A stretch of 64,000 bases of DNA from Hymenobacter sp. BT559 (GTDB lineage: Bacteria; Bacteroidota; Bacteroidia; Cytophagales; Hymenobacteraceae), in contig NZ_JAGETY010000010.1 of assembly GCF_017571525.1 (NCBI RefSeq), positions 62,001 through 126,000 on the forward strand, read 5' to 3'. A program made the position numbers and the translations under genes. The notes under the pieces are model-generated. The model worked only from the letters and a program-made list of their open reading frames with translations, ran no database searches and was not told the origin of the DNA. Shown piece by piece: positions 9,127 to 17,687 of this stretch (its first letter is position 1; the number at the start of each line of letters is the position of its first letter).

Positions 9127-10593
9127 ATGAAAAATTACCCGTTTCTTAATCCGCTCCGGGGCCGGGCGGTGCCAGTGCTGGCGGCGGCTGTGCTGGCGCT
9201 AGCCTCCTCGTGCACCAAGTACCTCGACGTGGCGCCGCTCGCCCAGCCGGTGGCCACTTCCTTCTTCCAGAATGCCAACGATGCGGCCGTGGCCAGTATC
9301 TCGACCTACGGCAAGCTGCGCGAGTGGAACCTGGTGGCCTTCAACTGGCTGGCCGTGACCACGCTCACGTCGGACGACGCCGAGAAGGGCAGCGTATCGG
9401 GCGATGCCGAGTTTCTGAACAACTTCACGTTCTTTCGGGTAACGCCCACCGACGGCCCGCTGGAAGGCTTCTGGACCGGGCAGTACCAGGAAATTCTGCT
9501 CTGCAACCAGGTCATTCAGAACGTGCCCGGCATCAACATGGATGCCAACCTCAAGGCCCGCTACGTGGCCGAGGCGCAGTTTTTGCGCGCGCTCATGTAC
9601 TTCAACCTGGTGCGGGCGTTTGGCGATGTGCCGCTCTACACCAAGCCGCCCGTCACGCCCGACGAGCTGAACCTGGCTCGTACGCCCAAAGACCAAGTGT
9701 ATGCTTTCCTGGTGAGCGAGCTGACGGCCGCCGCGGCCATCCTGCCCGCCACTTACACCAGCGCCGACGTGGGCCGCGCCACCAAGGGCGCTGCGCTCGC
9801 CCTGCTGTCTAAGGTGCAGCTATACCAGAAAAACTGGGCCGCCGCGCTCGCTGCTTCTGACCAGGTAATTGGGCTAGGGTACTCGCTGGCCCCCGACTAC
9901 TACAAGATGTTCCGCATCGCCGGTGAAAACGGGCCGGAGTCGATTTTTGAAATTCAGGCTTCGGCCGTGACGGGTAACTGCGACGCCTCCAACTCGCAGT
10001 GGGCCCAGGTACAGGGCGTGCGCAACCAGTTTGGCTGGGGCTTCTTTATTCCGTCGGCTAGCCTCGATGCGGCCTTCGAAGCCGGCGACAAGCGCAAAAT
10101 GGCCACCATCCTTTACCCCGGCGAAACCACCCCGGAGGGCGACGTGATAACGACCAGCGCGCCCAACCCGCGCTACAACGCCAAGGCCTACGTGCCCAAT
10201 GCCGTGCCCTACACCTGCAACTACGGCGACTCGCAAAACCTGCGCGTGCTGCGTCTGGGTGAGGTATTGCTCATCAACGCCGAAGCCGCCAACGAGCTAG
10301 GCCAGACGGCCAAAGCCCTCACCGATGTGAACCTGGTGCGCGTGCGCGCCGGGCTAGCCCCCTTGGCCAGTGGCCTATCGCAGGATGCCATGCGCCAGGC
10401 CATCTGGAAAGAGCGCCGCGTGGAGCTGGCGCTGGAGTACGGCGACCGCTACTTTGACCTGGTGCGCCAGGGCCGGGCAGCGCAGGTGCTGGCCTCCAAG
10501 GGCTTCGTGGCGGGTAAAAACGAAGTGCTGCCCATTCCGCTCAACGAGATTACCCTGAGCGGGGGCAAGCTGACCCAGAACCCCGGCTACTAG
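9127..10593 (+). CDS. SusD/RagB-like surface glycan-binding lipoprotein
   Basis: A 488-residue protein. The ATG at 9127 gives a lipoprotein signal with lipobox LASSC, followed by TKYLDVAPL, typical of SusD. The TPR-rich SusD fold shows in EAQFLRALMYFNLVRAFGDVPL and, near the C-terminus, in IWKERRVELALEYGDRYFDLVRQG (quoted here as family hallmarks: AQFLRALMYFNL and RRVELALEYGDRYFDL). It forms the lid over the SusC barrel and captures glycan at the surface. It starts 19 bases after susC, so the two are co-transcribed, and it ends at a strong terminator (10608-10644). Confidence 0.93.
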   Translation: MKNYPFLNPLRGRAVPVLAAAVLALASSCTKYLDVAPLAQPVATSFFQNANDAAVASISTYGKLREWNLVAFNWLAVTTLTSDDAEKGSVSGDAEFLNNFTFFRVTPTDGPLEGFWTGQYQEILLCNQVIQNVPGINMDANLKARYVAEAQFLRALMYFNLVRAFGDVPLYTKPPVTPDELNLARTPKDQVYAFLVSELTAAAAILPATYTSADVGRATKGAALALLSKVQLYQKNWAAALAASDQVIGLGYSLAPDYYKMFRIAGENGPESIFEIQASAVTGNCDASNSQWAQVQGVRNQFGWGFFIPSASLDAAFEAGDKRKMATILYPGETTPEGDVITTSAPNPRYNAKAYVPNAVPYTCNYGDSQNLRVLRLGEVLLINAEAANELGQTAKALTDVNLVRVRAGLAPLASGLSQDAMRQAIWKERRVELALEYGDRYFDLVRQGRAAQVLASKGFVAGKNEVLPIPLNEITLSGGKLTQNPGY

Positions 10594-10607
10594 CCCATTG
10601 CCCACGT

Positions 10608-10644
10608 AAAAGCCTGGGACTCGGCCCGCGAGTCCCAGGCTTTT
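10608..10644 (+). terminator. Strong hairpin terminator after susD, just before the second GH144 gene
   Basis: A perfect 16-bp stem (10608-10623 with 10629-10644) encloses a 5-nt GCCCG loop and ends in TTTT. It begins 15 bases after the susD stop and ends 19 bases before the next ATG. It could lower expression of the downstream enzyme relative to SusCD, or stabilise the susCD mRNA. Confidence 0.8.
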
Positions 10645-10663
10645 GCATTCCCACCCATTCCTA

Positions 10664-12310
10664 ATGTTCATCGCTCGATTTTTGCGCCTGGCCGGGCTAG
10701 GGGCCAGCTTGCTGCTGGCCGCCTGCCACAAGTCTGTCGACTCCCCCGCGCCGGTAACGCCCACCCCGACGCCGACGCCCACTGCGCCCACCGTGGCCGA
10801 CCCCACCGCCGACCGTGCCCTGCTCGACAAAGTGCAGCAAGCCACGCTAGCCTACTTCTGGGACTTTGGGCACCCGGCCAGCGGCATGGCCCGCGAGCGC
10901 AGCACCTCGGGCGATGTGGTGACGACTGGCGGCACGGGCTTTGGGGTGCAGGCGCTGGTGGTGGGGGCTAGCCGCGGCTGGCTGACCCGCGACCAGGCCG
11001 TGGCCCGCACCCAGAAAATCTGCGATTTCCTCAAGCAGGCCAACCGTTTTCACGGGGCCTGGCCGCACTGGCTCAATGGCAGCAGCGGCGCGGTCATCCC
11101 CTTCAGTGCGCAGGATAATGGTGGCGACCTGGTCGAGACGTCTTACCTACTGAACGGCCTGCTGGTGGCTCGCGCCTACTACGATGGCAGTGGTGCCGCC
11201 GAAACGGCGTTGCGCCAGAGCATTACGCAGCTCTGGGAAGGTGTGGAGTGGGACTGGTACGCCAGCCGCGGCGATGGCCTGCTGTACTGGCACTGGAGCC
11301 CGCAGTACCAGTGGGCCATGAATATGCCCATCCGGGGCTGGAACGAAGCGCTGATAACCTACGTGCTGGCGCTGGGGTCGCCCACGCACCCCATTGCGCC
11401 GGCCGTGTACAAAGCCACCTGGATAAGCAACGGCTTTGGCACGCCGACGGGCTACGAGGGCTACCAACTGCCGCTAGGCCCGGCCTACGGCGGGCCGCTG
11501 TTTTTTGCGCATTACTCGTTTCTGAGCCTCGACCCGCGCCAGATGCAGGACCAGTATGCCAACTACTGGCTGCAGAACGTGACTCATACGCTTATCAACC
11601 GCAGCTACTGCCTCTACACCGCCCCCAAGGCCTACGGCTACTACACCAGCCTGTGGGGCCTCACCGCTTCCGACGACCCCAGCGGCTATAAGGCGCACCA
11701 GCCAACCGACGATAACGGCACCGTATCGCCCACGGCGGCCCTGTCGTCGTTTCCCTACACGCCCTTCTACGCCATGCAGGCTTTGCGCAACTACTATGGC
11801 GCGCTCGGGGCGCAGCTGACAGGCACCTATGGCCCGCGCGACGGCTACAACCCCTCGCGCAACTGGGTGGGGCAGGATTTTCTGGCCATTGACCAGGGTC
11901 CGATTATCGACATGATTGAGAACTACCGCAGTGGCCTGCTGTGGCAGCTAGGGGCTAAAATCCCGGAGCTGCAAGCCGGCCTGCGGCAAGCCGGCATCGC
12001 GCCCCCGGCCTACGCCACAGGCTTTGTGCTCGATGTGCCCGAGGCCAAAAGCGGCCGATACGACATGCTCAAGCACCCCGACCGCAACAGCTACCAGCTC
12101 GACGTGACCCTAGCCACGGCCGGCAACTACACCCTGACGCTCGAAACGCCCACGGGTGCCGTTGTGGAAACCCCTTGGAGCAACCAGGCGCAGGCTGCGG
12201 GGCTAGCCACTGTGGGGCTCGGTGCCGCCGCGCCCACCGGCGACTACGTGGTGCGCCTAGTCGGTCCTGCTGGCTCGGTTCCGGTTACGCTGCCAGTTAC
12301 ACTGCGCTAA
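10664..12310 (+). CDS. GH144-type lipoprotein (second endo-beta-1,2-glucanase)
   Basis: A 548-residue protein. The ATG at 10664 gives a lipoprotein signal with lipobox LLAAC and then a Pro/Thr linker (PTPTPTPTAPT). The catalytic body (~45-450) parallels the paralogue at 4378-5733: FGHPASGMARERS, VVTTGGTGFG, WEGVEWDW, LYWHWSP, HYSFLSLDP, GLTASDD, VSPTAALSSFPY, AIDQGPI. A C-terminal beta-rich extension of about 100 residues (NYTLTLETPTGAVV) is absent from the paralogue and may be a small sandwich or binding module. Lipidation and its place after SusCD suggest a surface endo-enzyme making the first cuts. It ends 26 bases before a convergent gene. Confidence 0.85.
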   Translation: MFIARFLRLAGLGASLLLAACHKSVDSPAPVTPTPTPTPTAPTVADPTADRALLDKVQQATLAYFWDFGHPASGMARERSTSGDVVTTGGTGFGVQALVVGASRGWLTRDQAVARTQKICDFLKQANRFHGAWPHWLNGSSGAVIPFSAQDNGGDLVETSYLLNGLLVARAYYDGSGAAETALRQSITQLWEGVEWDWYASRGDGLLYWHWSPQYQWAMNMPIRGWNEALITYVLALGSPTHPIAPAVYKATWISNGFGTPTGYEGYQLPLGPAYGGPLFFAHYSFLSLDPRQMQDQYANYWLQNVTHTLINRSYCLYTAPKAYGYYTSLWGLTASDDPSGYKAHQPTDDNGTVSPTAALSSFPYTPFYAMQALRNYYGALGAQLTGTYGPRDGYNPSRNWVGQDFLAIDQGPIIDMIENYRSGLLWQLGAKIPELQAGLRQAGIAPPAYATGFVLDVPEAKSGRYDMLKHPDRNSYQLDVTLATAGNYTLTLETPTGAVVETPWSNQAQAAGLATVGLGAAAPTGDYVVRLVGPAGSVPVTLPVTLR

Positions 12311-12336
12311 GTCAGCGGCCTACTCGCCGCTGGGGC

Positions 12337-14076
12337 TCATTCTACGAGCAGGCGCCCAGTTGCCGTGGCCGGGCCAGTCTGAATGTTTAGGAAATAAACG
12401 CCCGGCACCAAGCCCGTTAGCGGCAGTTCGTAAGCCAGGCTCGCAGACGAGCGTGCGACGTGGAAAACCTGCACGACCCGGCCTAGCGCATCGGTGAGCG
12501 TGAGCGTAGCCACCGTGGCTCCGGCTGCCCCGGCCCACTGCACGTGCGTGCTGGCGTGGGCGGGGTTGGGAGCTATACGCATGCCGGTGGGCCACCCGGC
12601 CGCTAGGGTAGCCAGCGGGCCGCCCTCGGCGAGAGAAGCCAGAAACGCCGTAATACTACCGCTGGGAGTGAGGAGTGCCTGACCACCGAAAGTGGCGGCG
12701 GGGCTGAGAAAATCGCCGGCCACGTACACCATGGAGCCGCTCACGGCCACAGCAGCGGCCCGGTCGAGGCTGGTACCGCCTGCTCGCTGCGCCCAGGCAA
12801 AATCACCGGTGTTGGTGAGCTTGGCAACGTAGATATCAAGGCTGTTGGCGGTGGTAAGCAGTGTGTTGCCAAAGCTGGCAGTGGTAGTGCCGGGCACATT
12901 GCCGCCAAAGGCGCCCGCCACATATACGCCCGTGCTGCCCACCGCCAGGGCATTGCCGTAGTCGTCGCCGGGCCCGCCGGCCCGCCGGGCCCAGCCAAAG
13001 GTGCCGGTGCCGCCAGCCTCTATCAGCTGCGCCACAAACACGTCGTAGTACAAGCCGCTGGTCCCGGCATTGGCGAGCGTAGTGCCCCCGAAGCGAGCCG
13101 CCGCGCTCTGAAACTCCCCGGCCACGTAGATGCTGGCCCCATCGGTGGCCACGGCATTAGCGCGGTCGTCGCCGGTGCCGCCCGCTCGCTGCGCCCAGTC
13201 GAAAGTATCGCCCGTCGCGCCGCCCGTCAGCTTAGCCACGAAGACATCGAAGCTGCCGTCGGGGTTGCTGTTGGCCAGGCGAGCGGCGCCGAAGTCAGCT
13301 ACCGCGCTGGCAAAGTTGCCAGTCGTATAAAGGGCTTGCGCGGTGGCTGCTAGGCCAGTCGCGTAGTCCTCGGCCGGCCCACCCGCCCGCTGGGCCCAGG
13401 CAAAGCGCAGCGCGCCACCGCTAGCCCCCACGCTCGCCACGAAGGCATCGGTACTGCCGGCGCTGCGCAGGCTGGTGCTGCCAAAGGCGGCCTGCCCGCC
13501 AAAGCCGCCGGCCAGGTAGAGCCCGGAGCCGTTCACTGCCAGGCTGGTAGCATAGTCATCGGCCAAGCCACCCGCTCGCTGGGCCCCCGTAAAAGTGCCA
13601 GCCGCACTAGCCTCCGTGAGGCTGGCCACAAAAACATCGCGGGTGCCCGCCAGGCTGGTGCTGTCGGCATTGCGCAGCACCTGGGGCCCCACGCGCACCT
13701 GGCGGCTGGTGAACCAACCGGCTATGTACACAGTGGTGCCGCTGACAGCAATGGCCGTTGCCACATCGGCGCCGGGGCCGCCCGCCTGCTGCACCCATAA
13801 GAATTGCTGTGCGCTACTGCTCCACTTGGCCACAAATACGTCGCGCTGGCCATCGCTCGTGGTATTAAGCAGCGTGGTACTCCCTAGGCTAATGGGTCCG
13901 GCAAAGCTGCCAGCTACGTACACATTACCCTGAGCATCAGCCACAGTGGCCGAAATGGTTGAGTAAGCTCCGCTAGGAGTGCCCGCCGCTACGGCCTGCT
14001 GCCAGGCCGGCGCTTGGGCCCAGGCAGCCGAATTAAACAGCGTAAATAATAAAGGAAATAGTAGGGCGATTCGCAT
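12337..14076 (-). CDS. Secreted seven-repeat beta-propeller (SBBP-like) protein with T9SS sorting domain
   Basis: A 579-residue protein from the ATG at 14076, which opens directly into a signal peptide (MRIALLFPLLFTLFNSAAWA); an upstream in-frame start is unlikely. About seven repeats of ~60-70 residues follow, each with a WAQRAGG.DDYA phrase and a YVAGxFxxxxxFG phrase, as in SBBP/NHL-like propellers. Seven repeats fit a seven-bladed propeller. Residues ~500-579 are a type A T9SS C-terminal domain (APNPAHAS, LTDALGRVV, LVPGVYFLNI). The protein is probably exported by the type IX system and attached or released at the surface. Its ligand is unknown. Confidence 0.85.
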   Translation of the reverse strand: MRIALLFPLLFTLFNSAAWAQAPAWQQAVAAGTPSGAYSTISATVADAQGNVYVAGSFAGPISLGSTTLLNTTSDGQRDVFVAKWSSSAQQFLWVQQAGGPGADVATAIAVSGTTVYIAGWFTSRQVRVGPQVLRNADSTSLAGTRDVFVASLTEASAAGTFTGAQRAGGLADDYATSLAVNGSGLYLAGGFGGQAAFGSTSLRSAGSTDAFVASVGASGGALRFAWAQRAGGPAEDYATGLAATAQALYTTGNFASAVADFGAARLANSNPDGSFDVFVAKLTGGATGDTFDWAQRAGGTGDDRANAVATDGASIYVAGEFQSAAARFGGTTLANAGTSGLYYDVFVAQLIEAGGTGTFGWARRAGGPGDDYGNALAVGSTGVYVAGAFGGNVPGTTTASFGNTLLTTANSLDIYVAKLTNTGDFAWAQRAGGTSLDRAAAVAVSGSMVYVAGDFLSPAATFGGQALLTPSGSITAFLASLAEGGPLATLAAGWPTGMRIAPNPAHASTHVQWAGAAGATVATLTLTDALGRVVQVFHVARSSASLAYELPLTGLVPGVYFLNIQTGPATATGRLLVE

Positions 14077-14110
14077 ACACTCCAAAAAATAAACGGCTGC
14101 AAAATATAGG

Positions 14111-14135
14111 CGCGACGCAGGCAGCCTGCGTCGCG
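14111..14135. repeat. Perfect 11-bp hairpin in the divergent region before the OmpA gene
   Basis: CGCGACGCAGG at 14111-14121 pairs perfectly with 14125-14135 across a 3-base loop. It lies between the divergent starts at 14076 and 14298 and has no T-tract, so it is not an obvious terminator. A role as an operator or mRNA leader structure is speculative. Confidence 0.5.
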
Positions 14136-14297
14136 GAATACGCCCGTGTAGCTGTTGTATATAGAATTGATGGGGTTTGAAAGACAAGTATTTACGAAGT
14201 AATGCTAGGCCTTGGCTTACCCTAGTAGCAACTTCTGCGTAAGAAGGGCCACCTAGCTGGTTAACCACCCATTTTTTTAACCATCCACCTTCTATTT

Positions 14298-15929
14298 ATG
14301 AGTGATTTTTCTCCCATTCTTCGGAGACTGCTCCCCGGCGCACTGCTGGTGGCGGCTGGCCTGAGCGCTACCACAGCGCAGGCCCAAACTCCCGACCGCA
14401 AAACGGCTATCGGCGTCAATCTCAGCTACCTGCAATACCAGGGCAACCTGGGTGGCGACTTCGGTGTGATGCACTTCCCGCTACAAGTAGGGGTAGGGGC
14501 CCATATCACCCGCTACCTCTCGCCTACGTTCGACCTGAGCTTGCTGGGCAACTACCAGAAGTACCGCTTCACCGCTGATGCAGCGCCGCGCAACGAGTTT
14601 AACGCCAAAATTGCCATGTTTGACCTCGGCCTGAAGCTGAAGTTCAACAACGGTAAGTTTATCAAGGAGGACGCCTTCATTCAGCCTTACCTGATGGGTG
14701 GGGGTGGTTTTTTTGTGGCTAACAGCGAAGGCAACTACCTCACCTTCAATCCTAATCTGACCGCTACGCCTGGCCGCTTCTTCAACCAGGTGCGCCGCCC
14801 CGAGGTATTTGGGCAGGCCGGCCTGCGCTTTCGGCTGTCGCCCGCCGTGGGCCTCGATGTGACGGCTAGCCAGCACTACGCCTTCACCGGCGATGGCATT
14901 GACATCGATAATTCGAGCAGCGGCAAATACTATGACCGCTTCTTGGTCTATGGCGTGGGCCTTACTGCCGCCCTCGGCAAAGCCAAGGATACGGACGGCG
15001 ACGGCGTGCCCGACCGCAAAGACAAGTGCCCCAACACGCCTACCGGCGTGAAGGTGGACGTGAACGGCTGCCCGCTTGACACGGACGGCGATGGCATACC
15101 TGACTACCAGGACAAGTGCCCCGATGTGAAAGGCCTGGCCGCCCTGCAAGGCTGCCCCGATGCGGATGGCGACGGCGTAGCCGATGCCGACGACAAGTGC
15201 CCCAATACCCCGGCCGGCGTAAAAGTGGACGCTAGCGGTTGCCCGCTCGATGCTGATGGCGACGGTGTTCCGGATTACCTCGACAAGTGCCCCGGCACGC
15301 CCAGCGGCGTGAAAGTGGATGCCAACGGCTGCCCGCTTGATACGGACGGCGACGGGGTGCCCGACTACCAGGACCGCTGCCCCGACCGCGCCGGCCCGGC
15401 CTCCAATAAAGGCTGCCCCGAGATTAAGGCCGAGGCCAAGAAAATCCTTAATGAGGCTACGAAGTACATCAACTTCGACTTCAACAAGGCCACGCTGAAG
15501 CCGAGTTCGTACACGCGCCTCAACCAGATGGTGCAGATTATGAACGACTACCCAGACTACTCGCTCAGCATTGCCGGCCACACCGACAACGTAGGTGACG
15601 AAAACTATAACCTGCGCCTGAGCTACGAGCGTGCTGCTGCCGCCCGTAAGTACATGCTCGAGCACGGCATCCCGGCCGAGCGCATTGAGGCTCGTGGCTA
15701 TGGCAAAACCAAGCCTATTGCCGACAACAAAACCAAAGCAGGTCAGGCCCTGAACCGCCGCGTGGACTTTGACCCCTACCTGACGGGCGAAACCAACGCC
15801 GCCGAAGCCAAGTACGGCCCCGCCCCGAGCATCTCGGAGCTAAAGGCCGAGGGCAAGAAGCTGCCTGGCAAGAAGACCACTGGCACCGGCGCGCGCCACA
15901 GCCGCAAGGCCCCCGCTAAGCGCAAGTAA
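14298..15929 (+). CDS. OmpA-family outer-membrane protein with thrombospondin type 3 repeats
   Basis: A 543-residue protein with a signal peptide (~1-30, ending TTAQAQ), an N-terminal barrel (~35-225), then five Asp-rich TSP3 calcium-binding repeats (DTDGDGVPDRKDKCP type, ~230-375), then an OmpA peptidoglycan-binding domain (~385-500; IAGHTDNVGDENYN, LNRRVDF). The C-terminal ~40 residues are Lys-rich (GKKLPGKKTTG). Such proteins tie the outer membrane to the cell wall. The ATG at 14298 is the natural start. A terminator follows at 15951. Confidence 0.92.
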   Translation: MSDFSPILRRLLPGALLVAAGLSATTAQAQTPDRKTAIGVNLSYLQYQGNLGGDFGVMHFPLQVGVGAHITRYLSPTFDLSLLGNYQKYRFTADAAPRNEFNAKIAMFDLGLKLKFNNGKFIKEDAFIQPYLMGGGGFFVANSEGNYLTFNPNLTATPGRFFNQVRRPEVFGQAGLRFRLSPAVGLDVTASQHYAFTGDGIDIDNSSSGKYYDRFLVYGVGLTAALGKAKDTDGDGVPDRKDKCPNTPTGVKVDVNGCPLDTDGDGIPDYQDKCPDVKGLAALQGCPDADGDGVADADDKCPNTPAGVKVDASGCPLDADGDGVPDYLDKCPGTPSGVKVDANGCPLDTDGDGVPDYQDRCPDRAGPASNKGCPEIKAEAKKILNEATKYINFDFNKATLKPSSYTRLNQMVQIMNDYPDYSLSIAGHTDNVGDENYNLRLSYERAAAARKYMLEHGIPAERIEARGYGKTKPIADNKTKAGQALNRRVDFDPYLTGETNAAEAKYGPAPSISELKAEGKKLPGKKTTGTGARHSRKAPAKRK

Positions 15930-15950
15930 GCGCCCCTAGCTCTGGTCAGT

Positions 15951-15987
15951 AAAAAGGCAGGCTCCATTCCGGAGCCTGCCTTTTTTT
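15951..15987 (+). terminator. Rho-independent terminator after the OmpA gene
   Basis: A 15-bp stem (15951-15965 with 15971-15985) around ATTCC, followed by a T-run to 15987 and starting 22 bases after the stop codon. Confidence 0.88.
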
Positions 15988-16047
15988 GGTTAACCCTATC
16001 TTTCTAAAAGGAGTACAGCTAGTAAACTCTCTTACAATCTGTGCGCT

Positions 16048-17592
16048 ATGAAAACTCTCTACACCTTGTGCCTGCTGCTGGGGCTAGCCAGCGGCTTGCG
16101 CTACCCAGCCTATGGGCAGGCGCCTACTTGCACTACTGGTCGCTACGCCAGCAACGTCTTTGCGGATGTGACCAAAAGCACGGGCATTGTATATGGCCAG
16201 AATTCGGTGGTCAACTACAATTATGGCTTTAGCCCGCCTACTACTTCGCTGGTAACACTGGCGCTCGATTTTTATGAGCCTAGCGGCGATGTGCTTGCAC
16301 AGCGACCATTAATAATCTTCGCGTTTGGTGGGTCGTTCATCAATGGGCAGCGCACCGACATGGACGACCTGTGCCAGGCTTTCGCCAGAAAAGGCTACGC
16401 GACGGCCACCATCGACTACCGGCGAATTCCTGCTAATAGCGTGCTAACGGTGTTTGGCAGCCCGGCCCTGCTGGCCGACGAAATAGTGCGGGCTAGCAGT
16501 GATATGAAGGCGGCCGTACGCTTTTTTCGCGCCAACGCCGCTACCTACCGCATCGACCCAGCCAAAATTATCGTGGCGGGCTACTCGGCTGGCGCCATCA
16601 CGGCGCTGCAAACGGCTTACATCGATAGCGAAACCGAAGACCCCACCTTCACTGCCGCTTATCAGAACAACGGTGGCCTCGAAGGCAATACCGACCTGCC
16701 GGCCCCTAATAGCTCGCTGCCCAGCTACAATGCCCGTAACCTGGCCGGCACCTTTAGCCTGGCCGGTGGCGTGGCCACGCTGAGCGTAATCAGTGCCGGC
16801 AACCCGCCCATTTTCAGTGCCCACGGCGACGCCGATACCACGGTGCCCTATGGCGACGGCTATATTTTTGGAATTTCCAGCTACCCCTTCCACGGCAGTG
16901 GGGTCATTCACCCTCAGGCTACCAGTGTAGGTATTGTCAATCAGCTCTATACCCTAGTCGGAGGCACTCACACCAGCATCCGTCAAGAGCCCAACGTGAC
17001 GGCCATCAATACGGCGGCAGCGGCTTTTTTTCAGAGTCTGATTTGCGCGGCGCCGTTGCCGGTGGGGCTAGTCAGCTTTACGGGGCAGCTCGATGTAGGG
17101 GCTTCGTGCGCGGCTACGCTGGCCTGGCGCACGGCCAGCGAGCTAAACAGCCAGGCCTACGAAGTGCAGGCTTCGGCCGATGGGCAGGCGTTTGCCCCGC
17201 TTGGCACCCTAGCCAGCCGCAACAGCCCCACCGGCGCGGCTTATACCTACCGCATCGGCTCGTTGGGGGGTATGCAATACTTTCGCTTGAAGATGAGGGA
17301 CTTTGGGGGTGCCTATACCTATAGTCCCACCGTGGTCCTTACCTCGCCCTGTACCACTGGCCCGCTGCGGCTAGCCCCCAACCCGGCCCACGACCAAGTG
17401 TGGGCCAGTGGCTTGCCGGCTGGCACTGTGCGACTGCTACTCTACAATACCACGGGGCAGTGCGTAGCCCAGGTGCCGGCCGAAAAAGAAGCATCCCTCA
17501 ACCTGGCGGGTCTGCCGCCAGGAGTGTATTTACTTAGAGCCGTGGGTGAAAATGGGGCTGCACAAGGCAGCGCTCGGCTAGTAAAAGAGTAA
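16048..17592 (+). CDS. Secreted alpha/beta-hydrolase (esterase-like) with T9SS sorting domain
   Basis: A 514-residue protein with a signal peptide (ends PAYGQ, ~24). The hydrolase core (~50-330) has an oxyanion-type FAFGGSF, the nucleophile elbow GYSAG (Ser ~180), a probable acid in HGDADTTVPYG (~260) and a probable His in GGTHTSI (~310). This resembles carboxylesterase/BD-FAE-like enzymes acting on ester-linked substituents. A linker (~335-430) leads to a type A T9SS domain (LAPNPAHDQV, LYNTTGQCV, LPPGVYLLRA). The protein is therefore likely secreted or surface-attached. The substrate cannot be read from the sequence. Confidence 0.82.
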   Translation: MKTLYTLCLLLGLASGLRYPAYGQAPTCTTGRYASNVFADVTKSTGIVYGQNSVVNYNYGFSPPTTSLVTLALDFYEPSGDVLAQRPLIIFAFGGSFINGQRTDMDDLCQAFARKGYATATIDYRRIPANSVLTVFGSPALLADEIVRASSDMKAAVRFFRANAATYRIDPAKIIVAGYSAGAITALQTAYIDSETEDPTFTAAYQNNGGLEGNTDLPAPNSSLPSYNARNLAGTFSLAGGVATLSVISAGNPPIFSAHGDADTTVPYGDGYIFGISSYPFHGSGVIHPQATSVGIVNQLYTLVGGTHTSIRQEPNVTAINTAAAAFFQSLICAAPLPVGLVSFTGQLDVGASCAATLAWRTASELNSQAYEVQASADGQAFAPLGTLASRNSPTGAAYTYRIGSLGGMQYFRLKMRDFGGAYTYSPTVVLTSPCTTGPLRLAPNPAHDQVWASGLPAGTVRLLLYNTTGQCVAQVPAEKEASLNLAGLPPGVYLLRAVGENGAAQGSARLVKE

Positions 17593-17687
17593 TGGCCGGG
17601 CGGGCCACGCAACTATTGCGTTGCGTAGCAGTAAAATGAAGGAATTCTGAGCCGTGACTGAAGGCGGTTTCTCCCTATTCTAGTTCC

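Noticed and set aside
14481-15665. A 394-codon open frame antisense to the OmpA/TSP3 gene
   Set aside because: It mirrors the repetitive Asp/Gly-rich repeats of the sense gene; low complexity and no recognisable fold.
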